Source of the DNA: Wolbachia endosymbiont of Aedes albopictus
GTDB lineage: Bacteria; Pseudomonadota; Alphaproteobacteria; Rickettsiales; Anaplasmataceae
NCBI RefSeq assembly: GCF_024804185.1
Contig: NZ_CP101657.1
Span: 310,001 to 374,000, forward strand
DNA: 64,000 nt
Reading direction: 5' to 3'
The position numbers and the translations under genes were made by a program. Position 1 is the first letter of the stretch, and the number at the start of each line of letters is the position of its first letter. Below are positions 1 through 8,507 of the stretch, in pieces. The notes beneath the pieces are model-generated. The model was not told the origin of the DNA and made no database searches. It saw only the letters and a program-made list of their open reading frames with translations.

Positions 1-2
1 AT

Positions 3-152
3 AGTGGCGTATTAGAAGTTGCAAATAATAATTGTAGCATTATAACAAGTCAAATTCAGGTTTTTGATCGTGCAATTCATGATGAGAAATTGTTTAAAAA
101 TAAGAGAATTAGTATATATTTAAGTTATCTTGATGAGAAATTTCTTTCTTAG
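3..152 (+). CDS. C-terminal end of an unrecognised protein (partial)
   Basis: The third forward frame is open from the window edge to a TAG at 150-152 and gives 49 residues ending in DEKFLS. The base composition is like that of the neighbouring genes and a repeat cluster begins about 25 bp after the stop, which fits a real gene end. The fragment is too short for me to name a family; it shows no motif, membrane segment or signal. It could also be a chance open frame, but its position directly before a repeat cluster favours a true 3' end. Confidence 0.45.
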   Translation, partial: SGVLEVANNNCSIITSQIQVFDRAIHDEKLFKNKRISIYLSYLDEKFLS

Positions 153-176
153 TTATTTTAGGCAAAAAGTCGGTCT

Positions 177-486
177 TGTCATCCAAGTAGCCCAACTTTT
201 GTCATCCAAGTGCTTTTTTTTCTGTCATCCAGTATTCTCTTTCCTGTCATTCCAGTGTTCACCTTTGTCATCCCAGTGCGTGACACTGGGATCTAGGTGT
301 AAAAATATTTGTAAATCATGCAATTGGCAGGGGATTCTAGAAACATATGTCGAAAACAATTTCTATGATGAAATAAGCTGGATTCCAGTGTCGCGCACTG
401 GGATGACAAAGGTGAACACTGGAATGACACCTTGCCTTACTGAACGTTCGTACAGTTCTGTAGCGGACACTGGGATAACACCATTT
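177..486. repeat. Cluster of Wolbachia palindromic repeats with a long inverted pair
   Basis: Several copies of the GTCATCCCAGTG / CACTGGGATGAC family lie between the partial gene and the transaldolase. The arms at 245-294 and 381-429 are inverted copies about 49 bp long with about two mismatches, separated by an 86-bp spacer, so the transcript could form a very long hairpin. Each arm also contains its own small palindrome. The cluster ends with a GAACGTTCGTACAGTT motif at 442-457 that recurs near 6635. No convincing gene lies in 153-549; an open frame across the repeats is repeat-derived. Confidence 0.8.
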
Positions 487-549
487 TTGTACTTTTGCCT
501 TCAAAGATGACAATGTTTTGTAAAGATAGTTTTTTAATAGGAGATTAAT

Positions 550-1191
550 ATGGAAATTTTTCTTGATAGCGTTGATTTAAATGAAATTAAAGAACTAAAG
601 GAGTTCATTGACGGCATAACAACTAATCCTTCTTTAATAGTAAAGTCCGGGTGTAAAGATAAATACGAGGATTTAGTGCGTGAAATATGCTCTATTATCA
701 AGGGGCCTGTTAGTGTTGAAGTTGTTGCAAATAACCATGCAGATATGGTTAAAGAAGGCCTTAAGTTAGCGAAAATCGCTGATAATGTTGTGGTAAAATT
801 GCCCCTTACATATGAAGGATTAATTTCTTGTAAAAAGTTGTGGACAGAGCGTAAAATACCTGTTAACATCACATTATGTTTTTCTCCTGGACAAGCACTG
901 CTTGCCGCTAAGGCCGGTGCTTGTTTTATTTCTCCTTTTGTTGGTCGCCTTGATGATATAAGCTATGATGGCTTATCGCTAATAGAAGATATATGTACTA
1001 TATATTCTAATTACGGTTTTGATACTAAAGTTCTTGTTGCATCAGTGAGAAGCCCAGCGCATGTAATAGAAGCTGCAAGGCTTGGTGCTGATTCAATTAC
1101 TGTGCCAGCAAAAGTACTTAGACAATTAATCAATCACCCACTTACTGACCAAGGGCTAGCAATATTTGAAAAAGACTGGGGTGCAAAATAA
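550..1191 (+). CDS. fsa: Transaldolase / fructose-6-phosphate aldolase-like protein
   Basis: This 213-residue protein is a small TIM-barrel transaldolase of the TalC/FSA subfamily. The N-terminus MEIFLDSVDLNEIKEL, the GITTNPSLI motif (residues 22-30) and the Schiff-base lysine in VVVKLP near residue 84 match the family, and the length is typical for the short single-barrel forms. It would transfer dihydroxyacetone units or cleave fructose 6-phosphate in the non-oxidative pentose phosphate route, which supplies ribose 5-phosphate and erythrose 4-phosphate. A good ribosome-binding site (AGGAG, 540-544) supports the ATG at 550. Sequence alone cannot separate transaldolase from FSA activity. The next gene, guaB, is convergent and ends 10 bp away. 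Confidence 0.9.
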   Translation: MEIFLDSVDLNEIKELKEFIDGITTNPSLIVKSGCKDKYEDLVREICSIIKGPVSVEVVANNHADMVKEGLKLAKIADNVVVKLPLTYEGLISCKKLWTERKIPVNITLCFSPGQALLAAKAGACFISPFVGRLDDISYDGLSLIEDICTIYSNYGFDTKVLVASVRSPAHVIEAARLGADSITVPAKVLRQLINHPLTDQGLAIFEKDWGAK

Positions 1192-1201
1192 TAAACGGTC
1201 A

Positions 1202-2695
1202 CTACTCTGAATTGGTTGACAAATTGGACGCTTGATAAGCGTAATTTGGAGCTTCTTGTGTAATGATTATATCATGAGCATGGCTCTCTCTTAATCCTGA
1301 TGCAGTAATAGTAACAAATTTACAATTTTTTTTCATCTCTTCTATATTCCTATTACCAGTATACCCCATTGCAGCTTGCAATCCGCCAATCAACTGATGG
1401 ATTACTCCTGAAGCTGGACCTTTGAATGGAACTCTTCCTTCCACTCCTTGTGGAACTAATTTGAGTTTTGAATCTTTATCTTGAAAATAACGGCTAGCTG
1501 AACCTCGTTTCATTGCACTAATAGATCCCATTCCTCGATAGCCTTTATATGCTCTGCCCTTATACATGATAATCTCACCTGGGCTTTCGTCAGTGCCAGC
1601 AAAAATCGAACCAATCATCACAGAGTCAGCACCAGCTGCAATAGCTTTTGCAACATCTCCTGAGTATTTTACCCCACCATCAGCAATTAGTCTGACGTTT
1701 CTTGCTCTACACGCCTCTGCAACATTCTTGATTGCAGAGAATTGTGGCACACCAACACCTGTAACTATTCTGGTTGTACAGATTGATCCTGGTCCTATTC
1801 CGACCTTCACTGCATCAACACCCGCATCAATCAACGCTTCAGCAGCCTCCTTTGTTGCAATGTTTCCGCCAATTAATTGCGTATTAGGATACATCTTTTT
1901 TATTTCCCTAATGGTATTGATAACGTTTTCGGAATGACCGTGAGCAGTATCCACAACAACTACATCAACTTCTTCTCCGATCAAAGCTTCACATCTTTCT
2001 ATACCATCTTTTTTACCAGTGCCAATTGCAGCGGCAACTCTGAGCCGTCCTTTACTGTCTTTACATGAATTTGGGTATCTATTGTATTTTTCAATGTCTT
2101 TAACCGTAATTAAACCTATACAACAAGAATTTTCATCTACGACCAAAAGCTTTTCTATTCTATTTTCATGCAACAATTTCATTGCTGAGGCACTATTCAC
2201 TCCCTGCTCCCGCACTGTCACTAACTTATCTTTTGTCATCACTTCGGAAACTTTTACATTCATGTTCTGGTCTTCAATAAACCTCACATCTCGGTTAGTT
2301 AAAATTCCAACTAACTTGCGTTGATTGACTACAGGAATGCCAGAATAATTGTGCTCTCTCATTAATGAAATTGCTTCCGCAACTGTTTTATCCGGTGAAA
2401 TCGTGATTGGGTTATACACGATCCAACTTTCATATTTTTTCACCCTTCTTACTTCTAAAACTTGTTCATCTATTGATAAATTCTTATGTATGCAACCTAT
2501 CCCTCCATGTTGGGCAATAGCTATTGCAAAGCCCGATTCAGTAACAGTATCCATTGCAGAGGATATGAGAGGGATATTTAGTTCTATATTATTTGTTAAA
2601 TAAGTTTTTGTATCTGCATCGCGAGGCAATATATTAGAATAGGCTGGCAAAAGAAGTATATCGTCAAACGAATAACAAGCTTCCATTTTTTTCAT
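1202..2695 (-). CDS. guaB: Inosine-5'-monophosphate dehydrogenase
   Basis: The 497-residue protein has the full IMPDH architecture: the start of the barrel (SFDDILLLPAYSNILPRD), two CBS domains at roughly residues 95-205, the catalytic loop GPGSICTTR with Cys near 306, and the flap region around GMGSISAM. It oxidises IMP to XMP with NAD, the committed step to GMP. Length matches bacterial IMPDH (about 490). The start MKKMEACYSF could be at Met1 or Met4. It reads toward fsa and lies 31 bp downstream of rsmA on the same strand, so the two may be cotranscribed. No key residue is missing. Confidence 0.96.
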   Translation of the reverse strand: MKKMEACYSFDDILLLPAYSNILPRDADTKTYLTNNIELNIPLISSAMDTVTESGFAIAIAQHGGIGCIHKNLSIDEQVLEVRRVKKYESWIVYNPITISPDKTVAEAISLMREHNYSGIPVVNQRKLVGILTNRDVRFIEDQNMNVKVSEVMTKDKLVTVREQGVNSASAMKLLHENRIEKLLVVDENSCCIGLITVKDIEKYNRYPNSCKDSKGRLRVAAAIGTGKKDGIERCEALIGEEVDVVVVDTAHGHSENVINTIREIKKMYPNTQLIGGNIATKEAAEALIDAGVDAVKVGIGPGSICTTRIVTGVGVPQFSAIKNVAEACRARNVRLIADGGVKYSGDVAKAIAAGADSVMIGSIFAGTDESPGEIIMYKGRAYKGYRGMGSISAMKRGSASRYFQDKDSKLKLVPQGVEGRVPFKGPASGVIHQLIGGLQAAMGYTGNRNIEEMKKNCKFVTITASGLRESHAHDIIITQEAPNYAYQASNLSTNSE

Positions 2696-2726
2696 AGGCT
2701 TTATTTAAAGCTTATACGCCAATTAA

Positions 2727-3545
2727 TTAAATTGCAATAGGGCTTTTGCAAAATAAGCATTCTACATTATTTGCCAGCAAACAAAACTGCTCAATAGTTA
2801 AGTTTTCTGGACGTTCGTTTCCACTCAATTTAGCGTTTTCAAGGACAGTTTCAGTGTGGTTCGTTATATTTTGCAAGCTATTTCTCAGCATCTTTCTTCT
2901 TTGAGCAAAAACGGCACGTATTAATCTTGTTAAGATTTCCAAATTTACTGCAAACTTTGGGGTAGGCAAAGGATTTACTGTAATTACTGAAGAATGTACT
3001 TTTGGCCTTGGAAAAAACTCTTTAGGTTCAATATCAAATTCCTTTTTTATATCACATAGTAACTGGCTTAGCACTGATAAGGAACCATAATCTTTAGAAT
3101 TGGGTCTTGCCGTAATGCGATCTGCTACCTCTTTTTGAAACATTAATGTCAAACTCGTAAAAAATTTTATATTATTCAACCACTTTAAAAATAACACTAC
3201 TGAGATATTGTAAGGCAAGTTAGCAATAACTTTAACTGGGCGCTCTATCAGCTCTTCTTCTGTAACATGTAGTGCATCCTCTTCTATAATTCTATACTTT
3301 CCTTGATGCTCATTTAGCAGTTGGTCATGGTGCTTTACTAAATCTCTATCTTTTTCTATAGAAAGTAGAGACTTTGGATTATGCACCAATATTTCTCTTG
3401 TTAATGCACCATATCCAGGACCAATTTCAATGACATTAAAATTTTCCAGACTACCAGCTAAAGAGACGATTTTTTTTGTTATCTCACTCGATAAAATAAA
3501 GTTTTGCCCTAGACTCTTTTTTGGCTTCAGTAAAAATTTTCTCAT
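2727..3545 (-). CDS. rsmA: 16S rRNA dimethyladenosine transferase (KsgA)
   Basis: RsmA dimethylates two adjacent adenines in the 3'-terminal hairpin of 16S rRNA during small-subunit assembly. The protein starts with the typical PKKSLGQNFI element, then has the SAM-binding motif VIEIGPGYGALT, the catalytic IANLPYNIS motif and the C-terminal helical domain including RRKMLRNSL. I chose the ATG at 3545 (MRKFLLKPKKS, 272 residues) over the upstream ATG at 3593, because the extra 16 residues do not match the family and would run toward the divergent tRNA promoter. The usual alphaproteobacterial neighbour pdxA is not present here. Confidence 0.93.
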   Translation of the reverse strand: MRKFLLKPKKSLGQNFILSSEITKKIVSLAGSLENFNVIEIGPGYGALTREILVHNPKSLLSIEKDRDLVKHHDQLLNEHQGKYRIIEEDALHVTEEELIERPVKVIANLPYNISVVLFLKWLNNIKFFTSLTLMFQKEVADRITARPNSKDYGSLSVLSQLLCDIKKEFDIEPKEFFPRPKVHSSVITVNPLPTPKFAVNLEILTRLIRAVFAQRRKMLRNSLQNITNHTETVLENAKLSGNERPENLTIEQFCLLANNVECLFCKSPIAI

Positions 3546-3578
3546 ATTATTTTCATTATATAGTATTTTAAAAATCAG

Positions 3579-3608
3579 TTGACTAAAATCCATTGATAAT
3601 TGTATATT
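3579..3608 (+). promoter_or_regulatory. Likely sigma-70 promoter of tRNA-Thr
   Basis: TTGACT (3579-3584) and TATATT (3603-3608) are separated by 18 bp and end 14 bp before the first base of the tRNA. This is a plausible housekeeping promoter for the tRNA and possibly for tpiA downstream. It is a pattern match only. Confidence 0.5.
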
Positions 3609-3622
3609 ATTAATGTGTTTAT

Positions 3623-3695
3623 GCCGGCTTAGCTTAATTGGTAGAGCACCTGACTTGTAATCAGGAGGTTGTCAGTTCAAGTCCGACAGCCGGCA
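3623..3695 (+). tRNA. tRNA-Thr (anticodon TGT)
   Basis: A complete cloverleaf can be drawn. The acceptor stem is GCCGGCT paired with AGCCGGC, with discriminator A at 3695. The D arm carries AGCTTAATTGGTAGAGC, the anticodon stem CCTGA/TCAGG encloses the loop CTTGTAA with anticodon TGT, and the T arm has GTTCAAGTC. No CCA is encoded. It lies between divergent rsmA and tpiA. Confidence 0.97.
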
Positions 3696-3717
3696 CTCTC
3701 ACTAATAAGTAAAGTTG

Positions 3718-4446
3718 ATGTCCTTTTTAATAGTAGCAAATTGGAAAATGAATGGAATGCGTTCTTCATTTGTTGACTTTATAGGCAAACTTAACAACAA
3801 GAGCAACGAAATTACCTCTAAATTAGTAATTTGCCCTCCTTTTACATCATTTCCAAGCAGTATAGAGTTGAACAATAATATTAATATAGGAGCACAGAAT
3901 TGCCATCATAAAAAGTTCGGTTCTTACACAGGTGAAATTAGCGCAGAAATGTTAAAAGAACTAGGGTGTACTTACGTAATACTTGGGCATTCTGAAAGGG
4001 CCAATGAAAAAGATAGTGAAATAAAACTTAAGTCGGAAATAGCAATAGAATCAGGCTTACACCCAATTATCTGTGTAGGTGAAAATTCAGAAGATTATAA
4101 GAATGAAAAAACAGAAGAAGTAATAGAATATCAATGCAAAAACCGCTTGCCAACACACGGTGAATATACCGTAGCATATGAGCCAATATGGGCAATAGGC
4201 ACAGGTCATATGCCAAATAATGATGCAATTGCTGAGGTGATAGAGGTAATAAAATTGTGTACTGGTAAAAAACACATTATATATGGTGGTTCAGTCAGTT
4301 CAGAAAATATAGAAAATTTGTTAAATATTTCAAATTTATCAGGAGTTTTAATTGGTAGTGCAAGCTTAGATTTCGATCACTTTTATAAAATTATACAACA
4401 AGTTGAAAAAAAGTTTTCTCTTATCAATTCTAAAATCAGCAACTAA
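3718..4446 (+). CDS. tpiA: Triosephosphate isomerase
   Basis: TpiA interconverts dihydroxyacetone phosphate and glyceraldehyde 3-phosphate. Family motifs are clear: VANWKMNG at the start (catalytic Lys), ILGHSER with the catalytic His, [12 protein letters not shown] with the catalytic Glu, and the phosphate loops YGGSV and GVLIGSASL. The protein is 242 residues from the ATG at 3718, a little shorter than the usual 250. It begins 22 bp after tRNA-Thr and may be read from the same promoter. In an organism without hexokinase-level glycolysis it probably works in gluconeogenesis and in the supply of triose phosphate for phospholipids. Confidence 0.96.
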   Translation: MSFLIVANWKMNGMRSSFVDFIGKLNNKSNEITSKLVICPPFTSFPSSIELNNNINIGAQNCHHKKFGSYTGEISAEMLKELGCTYVILGHSERANEKDSEIKLKSEIAIESGLHPIICVGENSEDYKNEKTEEVIEYQCKNRLPTHGEYTVAYEPIWAIGTGHMPNNDAIAEVIEVIKLCTGKKHIIYGGSVSSENIENLLNISNLSGVLIGSASLDFDHFYKIIQQVEKKFSLINSKISN

Positions 4447-4509
4447 GAATCCTATGACAAATGACATCATTTCAGTGTCAAGCATATATAGCTAACCCAA
4501 AAAAGATTT

Positions 4510-4624
4510 CCCTACGTCATACCGCGATTCATTCGCGGTATCTCAGCATAGATTCCGCTAACGAGTAGCGGAATGACGAATTTGTTGTTTTTCAAGTTGT
4601 AGGTAAACCTAAGCCACTTTAGCT
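4510..4624 (-). repeat. Dispersed repeat, CGTCATACCGC/ATTCCGCT type with conserved tail
   Basis: This stretch contains two adjacent small palindromes, ACCGCGATTCATTCGCGGT and TTCCGCTAACGAGTAGCGGAA, followed by a tail. Read on the minus strand (AGCTAAAGTGG..TTTACC..AAAAAC, then the palindromes) it matches the plus-strand units at 23516-23620 and 57318-57410. It fills the gap between tpiA and dprA (convergent), where the hairpins could also act as transcription stops. A degenerate CCAGTG-type fragment lies just before it near 4460-4485. Confidence 0.75.
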
Positions 4625-4667
4625 ATATCTGTACGAACATCTAGTAAAACGACATAGCTAAAGTAAT

Positions 4668-5756
4668 CTAGAAAATTAACGATATTTTATTCCCTGGTGA
4701 ACGCTCTATTCTGTTTTCCAACTCCAGTTCTAAAAGAGCCATTAGGGCTATGTTGGTAGAAAGTCCGCTTGCTAATATAAGTTCATCTATATCAACAGGT
4801 ACAGAGTTAATATGATCAACTATAACAGATTTTGCCTGTTGTAATTTTTCTTGTTTTTGGTTAACAGAATGGTGCTCAACATCAAATAGGTTTTTTTGCT
4901 GCGGAGGTAAACTAAACCTAATACTCTCTATTATGTCATCAGCGGATTCGATAAGCTTAGCACCGTTTTTAATTAAATAATTACTACCACTACAGCGTGA
5001 ATCTAAAGGGAAACCAGAAACTGCAAACACCTCTCTCCCTTGATTTAAAGCAAAATCTGCTGTTATTAGAGAGCCAGAACGTTTCGATGCTTCAATCACT
5101 ACAACACCCAGCGATAGGCCAGATATAATTCGATTCCTTTGAGGAAAATATTGAGGCTTTGGTTTAGTAGCAAATGGAAGCTCAGTGATTACTAACCCAC
5201 CGTTCCCAGTGATTTTTTTGTATAGATCAAAATTCTCTTTTGGATACACCACATCAATTCCGCTTGCTGTAACAGCAATAGTGGGATGATTTTTGTATAT
5301 TACACTGTTTGCTGCAGTATCGATTCCTTTTGCAAGTCCAGAAACAATAACAAAACCAGCTTCGCTTAAATCAAGTGTCAACTTATTGGCAAAATTTCTT
5401 CCATTCATTGAAGAGTTACGCTCACCGATTATTGCAATTATCTCACGGCTTAATAATGATATATCACCAAACGCAGTTATTACAGGAGGACAATTAGAGA
5501 TATTTCTTAAAAGATCAGGGTAATCTGGGTCACATGCGGGTATAATTTTAGCTCCAATTCTTTCTGCATTATTGATTTCTTCTCGTGCATCTTGAATGCC
5601 ATACACCTTATTATTAGCCACTCTATTGAGATATTTTAGCACCTCATCTAGCGATCCATGTGTTCTTAGTATACTAAAAAATTTTATTGGTCCTATAGTT
5701 CTAGCCAAGCTTAACCATACTTCTAATTCTTTGTTGTTCAATTTATTTATCTTCAT
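4668..5756 (-). CDS. dprA: DNA processing protein DprA (Smf)
   Basis: DprA binds incoming single-stranded DNA and loads RecA during natural transformation. The 362-residue protein has the Rossmann-like DprA domain with AIIGERNSS, GFVIVSGLAKGIDTAA and the conserved GGLVITELPF, NRIISGLS and GSLITA motifs, then a winged-helix-like C-terminal region (about 300-362). Length is typical of alphaproteobacteria. The gene is divergent from fdxA. dprA is widely kept in bacteria not known to be competent, so a role in recombination is as likely as DNA uptake. Confidence 0.93.
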   Translation of the reverse strand: MKINKLNNKELEVWLSLARTIGPIKFFSILRTHGSLDEVLKYLNRVANNKVYGIQDAREEINNAERIGAKIIPACDPDYPDLLRNISNCPPVITAFGDISLLSREIIAIIGERNSSMNGRNFANKLTLDLSEAGFVIVSGLAKGIDTAANSVIYKNHPTIAVTASGIDVVYPKENFDLYKKITGNGGLVITELPFATKPKPQYFPQRNRIISGLSLGVVVIEASKRSGSLITADFALNQGREVFAVSGFPLDSRCSGSNYLIKNGAKLIESADDIIESIRFSLPPQQKNLFDVEHHSVNQKQEKLQQAKSVIVDHINSVPVDIDELILASGLSTNIALMALLELELENRIERSPGNKISLIF

Positions 5757-5817
5757 AAAAGGCTTGAATTTCTTATCAATTTAGTGTACCCAAGATAATG
5801 CAAATATACAGTGTTTT

Positions 5818-6192
5818 ATGACGCATTTTGTTACAGATAAATGCATAAAATGTAAATATACGGACTGTGTGGAAGTATGTCCCGTTGACTGCTTCTATGA
5901 AGGTAAAAACATGCTCGTGATTAACCCAGATGAATGTATTGATTGCGGAGTGTGCATACCTGAGTGTCCAGTAGATGCAATTGTAACTGATGATTCCATA
6001 AAAGATATTTTAGAACTAGATGAAGAGTTGCTGAGCAGCGAACAAAAAACTTTCAAGTTATTTTACGATATAAATGTAGAATACTCACAAAAATGGCCAA
6101 ATATCACAGCTAAAAAGCAACCTCTCTATACTGCAGAAGAGTATAAGGAAAAAAAGGATAAAACAACTTATTTTGATGAAAATTTAGAATAA
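5818..6192 (+). CDS. fdxA: Seven-iron ferredoxin FdxA
   Basis: This 124-residue protein has two cluster motifs at the N-terminus: [18 protein letters not shown], the arrangement of a 7Fe ferredoxin (3Fe-4S plus 4Fe-4S), and [12 protein letters not shown]. The C-terminal half is an acidic and lysine-rich extension as in FdxA of Rickettsiales and other alphaproteobacteria. It is a small cytosolic electron carrier; its partner cannot be told from context. It is divergent from dprA with 61 bp between them. An A-rich run and a repeat cluster follow the stop. Confidence 0.93.
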   Translation: MTHFVTDKCIKCKYTDCVEVCPVDCFYEGKNMLVINPDECIDCGVCIPECPVDAIVTDDSIKDILELDEELLSSEQKTFKLFYDINVEYSQKWPNITAKKQPLYTAEEYKEKKDKTTYFDENLE

Positions 6193-6209
6193 TATTAAAA
6201 AAAAAGATT

Positions 6210-6226
6210 AAACTCCTTGCATAACC
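6210..6226 (+). repeat. Solo terminal inverted repeat of the CTTGCATAACC element
   Basis: AAACTCCTTGCATAACC matches the terminal repeat AGACTTCTTGCATAACC of the element at 33181-34002 at 15 of 17 positions, and continues with CATATAA as does the right end at 9656-9672 read on the other strand. It sits just after fdxA and is followed by repeats, as the left end is at 33181. Confidence 0.6.
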
Positions 6227-6254
6227 ATATAAAAAACTAGCAACTCACTCTTCT

Positions 6255-6655
6255 TTGTCATTCCAGCGCGTGACGCACAATCGTACAAACATTGCAATTT
6301 GCAGGTGGCAGGTGGTGTCATGCAAGTAGCTGACACTGCCCTCCTTTGTCATCCGAGTAGCCCCTATGATGTCATTCCAGTGCCTCTATGATGTCATCCC
6401 AGTGCTTGACACTGGGATCCAGAAAAAAGAATGGTGTCATTCCAGTGTCCCTATGATGTCATCCCAGTGCTTGACACTGGGATCTAGCAAGCTTTGCTTG
6501 CAAATAAGTCTAATACACGTCGCGTTTTATGCCAAAACACAATTGGAGTTACATGCAAAATAGATCCCAGTATCAGCTACTCGGATGACAAAAAAAGGAG
6601 CACTGGGATGACACCATTTGTTGTACCTTAACAAACGTTCGTACAGTTATGCATA
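6255..6655. repeat. Cluster of GTCATCCCAGTG-type palindromic repeats
   Basis: At least seven full or partial copies of the CCCAGTG..CACTGGG family occupy the gap between fdxA and ddlB, in both orientations. A segment TGACGCACAATCGTACAAAC at 6271-6290 recurs in related form near 40413 and 54500. The cluster ends with AACGTTCGTACAGTT at 6634-6648, as does the cluster near 450. I see no gene in 6193-6739; an open frame at 6366-6563 is made of repeat sequence. Confidence 0.8.
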
Positions 6656-6739
6656 GGATAGAGCTATAGAATTTTTCAAAGCGTTTTTTCTATTGAAGAT
6701 AAGAGCATCTTTTATATATGCTATATAGTAAAACATAGA

Positions 6740-7762
6740 ATGCTTATGATTCCAACTATAGCAATTTTAAGTGGTGGGTTTTCTTGTGAGAGAGAAGTGT
6801 CGCTTATGAGCGGAAAAGCAGTGAAGAAGGCGCTCGATAGCCTTTCATATAATGCAATAGAAATAGATGTTGACAGCAATATTGCTGAAAAGCTTAAAAA
6901 AATTAATCCGGGCCTTGCTTTTATAGCTCTGCATGGACCTTATGGTGAAGATGGCTGTATTCAAGGTTTATTGGAAATCTTAGGTATAAAATATACACAC
7001 TCAGGAGTCATGGCCTCTGCTGTTGCCATGAATAAAGCAATATCCAAACATATATTTCGGTTCCTGAACATTGATACCCCAAAAGGTTACATAATTAATC
7101 GAGAAGATGTACTAAAAAATAACATTAAAATTGATTATCCGTATGTCTTAAAACCAATCAATGAAGGCTCAAGTATCGGAGTACACATAATTTTCTCAAA
7201 CAAGGATTACTTAAAATTAAAAAACATATTTGGTGTTATTCCAGCGCGTGACCAGGAAAAAGAAAAATGGATCCCAGTGTCAAATACTGGGATGACAAAA
7301 GACTATTCAAGAGACTTGATGATCATAGAAGAATATGTCCCAGGAATAGAGTTACATACTGCTGTATTGCTAGATGAAGCAATTGGCACTATGGAAATAC
7401 GACCAAAAAATAAATTCTATGATTATGAAGCAAAGTATACAGATGGATTTGCAGAACATATATTTCCTGCTGAAATTTCTGACAATATATATAAAATGAC
7501 CTTGGAACACGCACTGAAAATTCATCAATTTTTAGGCTGTAAAACTATTTCCCGCTCAGATTTCCGTTATAATCCCAAAAATAACACTTTAAAAATGCTT
7601 GAGATTAATACACATCCTGGCTTTACTGAGTTATCGTTAGTGCCAGAAATTGCAAAATTGGCAAAAGGAATCAATTTTAATGAATTAGTTAAAATTATTA
7701 TTGAAGATAGTTTGCAGCACAAAAATATTAGGGATTTAAGTCATGTTGAGCAGTATTACTAG
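6740..7762 (+). CDS. ddlB: D-alanine--D-alanine ligase with an inserted repeat peptide
   Basis: Ddl makes the D-Ala-D-Ala dipeptide for lipid II. The 340-residue protein has the N-terminal motif AILSGGFSCEREVSLMSG, LHGPYGEDG, the ATP-grasp signature KPINEGSSIGV (about 138-148), FYDYEAKY and the metal/ATP site LEINTHPGFT. An extra segment of about 23 residues (about 165-187, containing KWIPVSNTGMTK) lies between the KLKNIF strand and IIEEYVPG. Its DNA (7233-7297) is a copy of the palindromic repeat family found between genes, so the repeat has been inserted in frame and is translated. The reading frame is intact and catalytic motifs are unaffected. It overlaps ftsQ by 20 bp. The ATG at 6740 or 6746 may be used. 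Confidence 0.94.
   Translation: MLMIPTIAILSGGFSCEREVSLMSGKAVKKALDSLSYNAIEIDVDSNIAEKLKKINPGLAFIALHGPYGEDGCIQGLLEILGIKYTHSGVMASAVAMNKAISKHIFRFLNIDTPKGYIINREDVLKNNIKIDYPYVLKPINEGSSIGVHIIFSNKDYLKLKNIFGVIPARDQEKEKWIPVSNTGMTKDYSRDLMIIEEYVPGIELHTAVLLDEAIGTMEIRPKNKFYDYEAKYTDGFAEHIFPAEISDNIYKMTLEHALKIHQFLGCKTISRSDFRYNPKNNTLKMLEINTHPGFTELSLVPEIAKLAKGINFNELVKIIIEDSLQHKNIRDLSHVEQYY
7233..7297 (+). repeat. Palindromic repeat inside ddlB, translated
   Basis: The DNA contains TGTTATTCCAGCGCGTGAC and later ATCCCAGTGTCAAATACTGGGATGACA-like sequence, with ATCCCAGT and ACTGGGAT as perfect 8-bp arms. The same units occur in the intergenic clusters. Here the copy is open in the ddlB frame and adds about 23 residues. 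Confidence 0.85.
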
Positions 7763-8501
7763 AAGCCAAAGGAGTTTTTTGCGTAAGTGTGCCTTGGTTA
7801 TTATCACAGCACTTTTTCTTACGCTAATACTCTACAGCTCACTTGATAAAATAATAAATCGATTTAATTACTACTTTACTTGTTGTAATGACTGCCTATC
7901 TAGTTTATTACTCAGTAGTGGATTTTCAATCGACGAAGTAGTCGTGAGCGGCAATAAATTTACAAACAAAAAGGATATTCTAAGTTTGACAGATAGAACG
8001 CAACCTATCATGTATATATCACTTTCAAAACTTGCCGGTAACATACAATCCGTAAGCAGATGGATAAAATACGTAAGAGTTCACAGAATTTTGCCCAATA
8101 CCCTACATATTAATATAGATGAGCATAAACCGTTTGCTCTCTGGAAAGATAATAACAAAACCTCGGTAATTGATTTCGAAGGCAAAGTGATCGTAGATGA
8201 CTATCCAGTAGATGATCTTGTTGTAATTACAGGACAAAACTCGTTATCAAACCTAGAATTTGTTAGAGATGTGTTAGAGAGTAAAACTCAATTAAGTGAC
8301 CACATTTCTTCTTTTGCTTATATAGGGAATAGAAGATGGAATATCATACTTGATAACGATTCCACAGTGAAACTGCCTGAAGATAACCCTTCTAGTGCAT
8401 GGGACTATTTAAACCACTTACACAATACAACTGATTTTACTTTCAGCGATTGGAGTATTATTGATATGCGTATTGCTGATAAAATTTTTGTGAAGAGGTG
8501 A
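7743..8501 (+). CDS. ftsQ: Cell division protein FtsQ
   Basis: FtsQ is a bitopic inner-membrane protein of the divisome. The 252 residues comprise a short basic cytoplasmic start, one membrane segment (about 16-36), a POTRA domain beginning at FSIDEVVVSGN (about 60-130) and the FtsQ domain with KPFALWKD and VIDFEGKVI. It overlaps the end of ddlB by 20 bp, the usual ddl-ftsQ arrangement of the dcw cluster, but ftsA and ftsZ do not follow; ftsZ is 30 kb away. Translational coupling to ddlB is likely. Confidence 0.92.
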   Translation: MLSSITRSQRSFLRKCALVIITALFLTLILYSSLDKIINRFNYYFTCCNDCLSSLLLSSGFSIDEVVVSGNKFTNKKDILSLTDRTQPIMYISLSKLAGNIQSVSRWIKYVRVHRILPNTLHINIDEHKPFALWKDNNKTSVIDFEGKVIVDDYPVDDLVVITGQNSLSNLEFVRDVLESKTQLSDHISSFAYIGNRRWNIILDNDSTVKLPEDNPSSAWDYLNHLHNTTDFTFSDWSIIDMRIADKIFVKR

Positions 8502-8507
8502 TCTGCT

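Noticed and set aside
130-510. Open frame of 126 residues across the first repeat cluster
   Set aside because: It overlaps the end of the partial gene and consists mostly of palindromic repeat sequence; no ribosome-binding site or family similarity.
1566-2603. Plus-strand frames antisense to guaB
   Set aside because: Shadow frames of a clear IMPDH gene.
6366-6563. Open frame of 65 residues upstream of ddlB
   Set aside because: Made of repeated CCCAGTG units read through; the repeated peptide comes from repeat copies.
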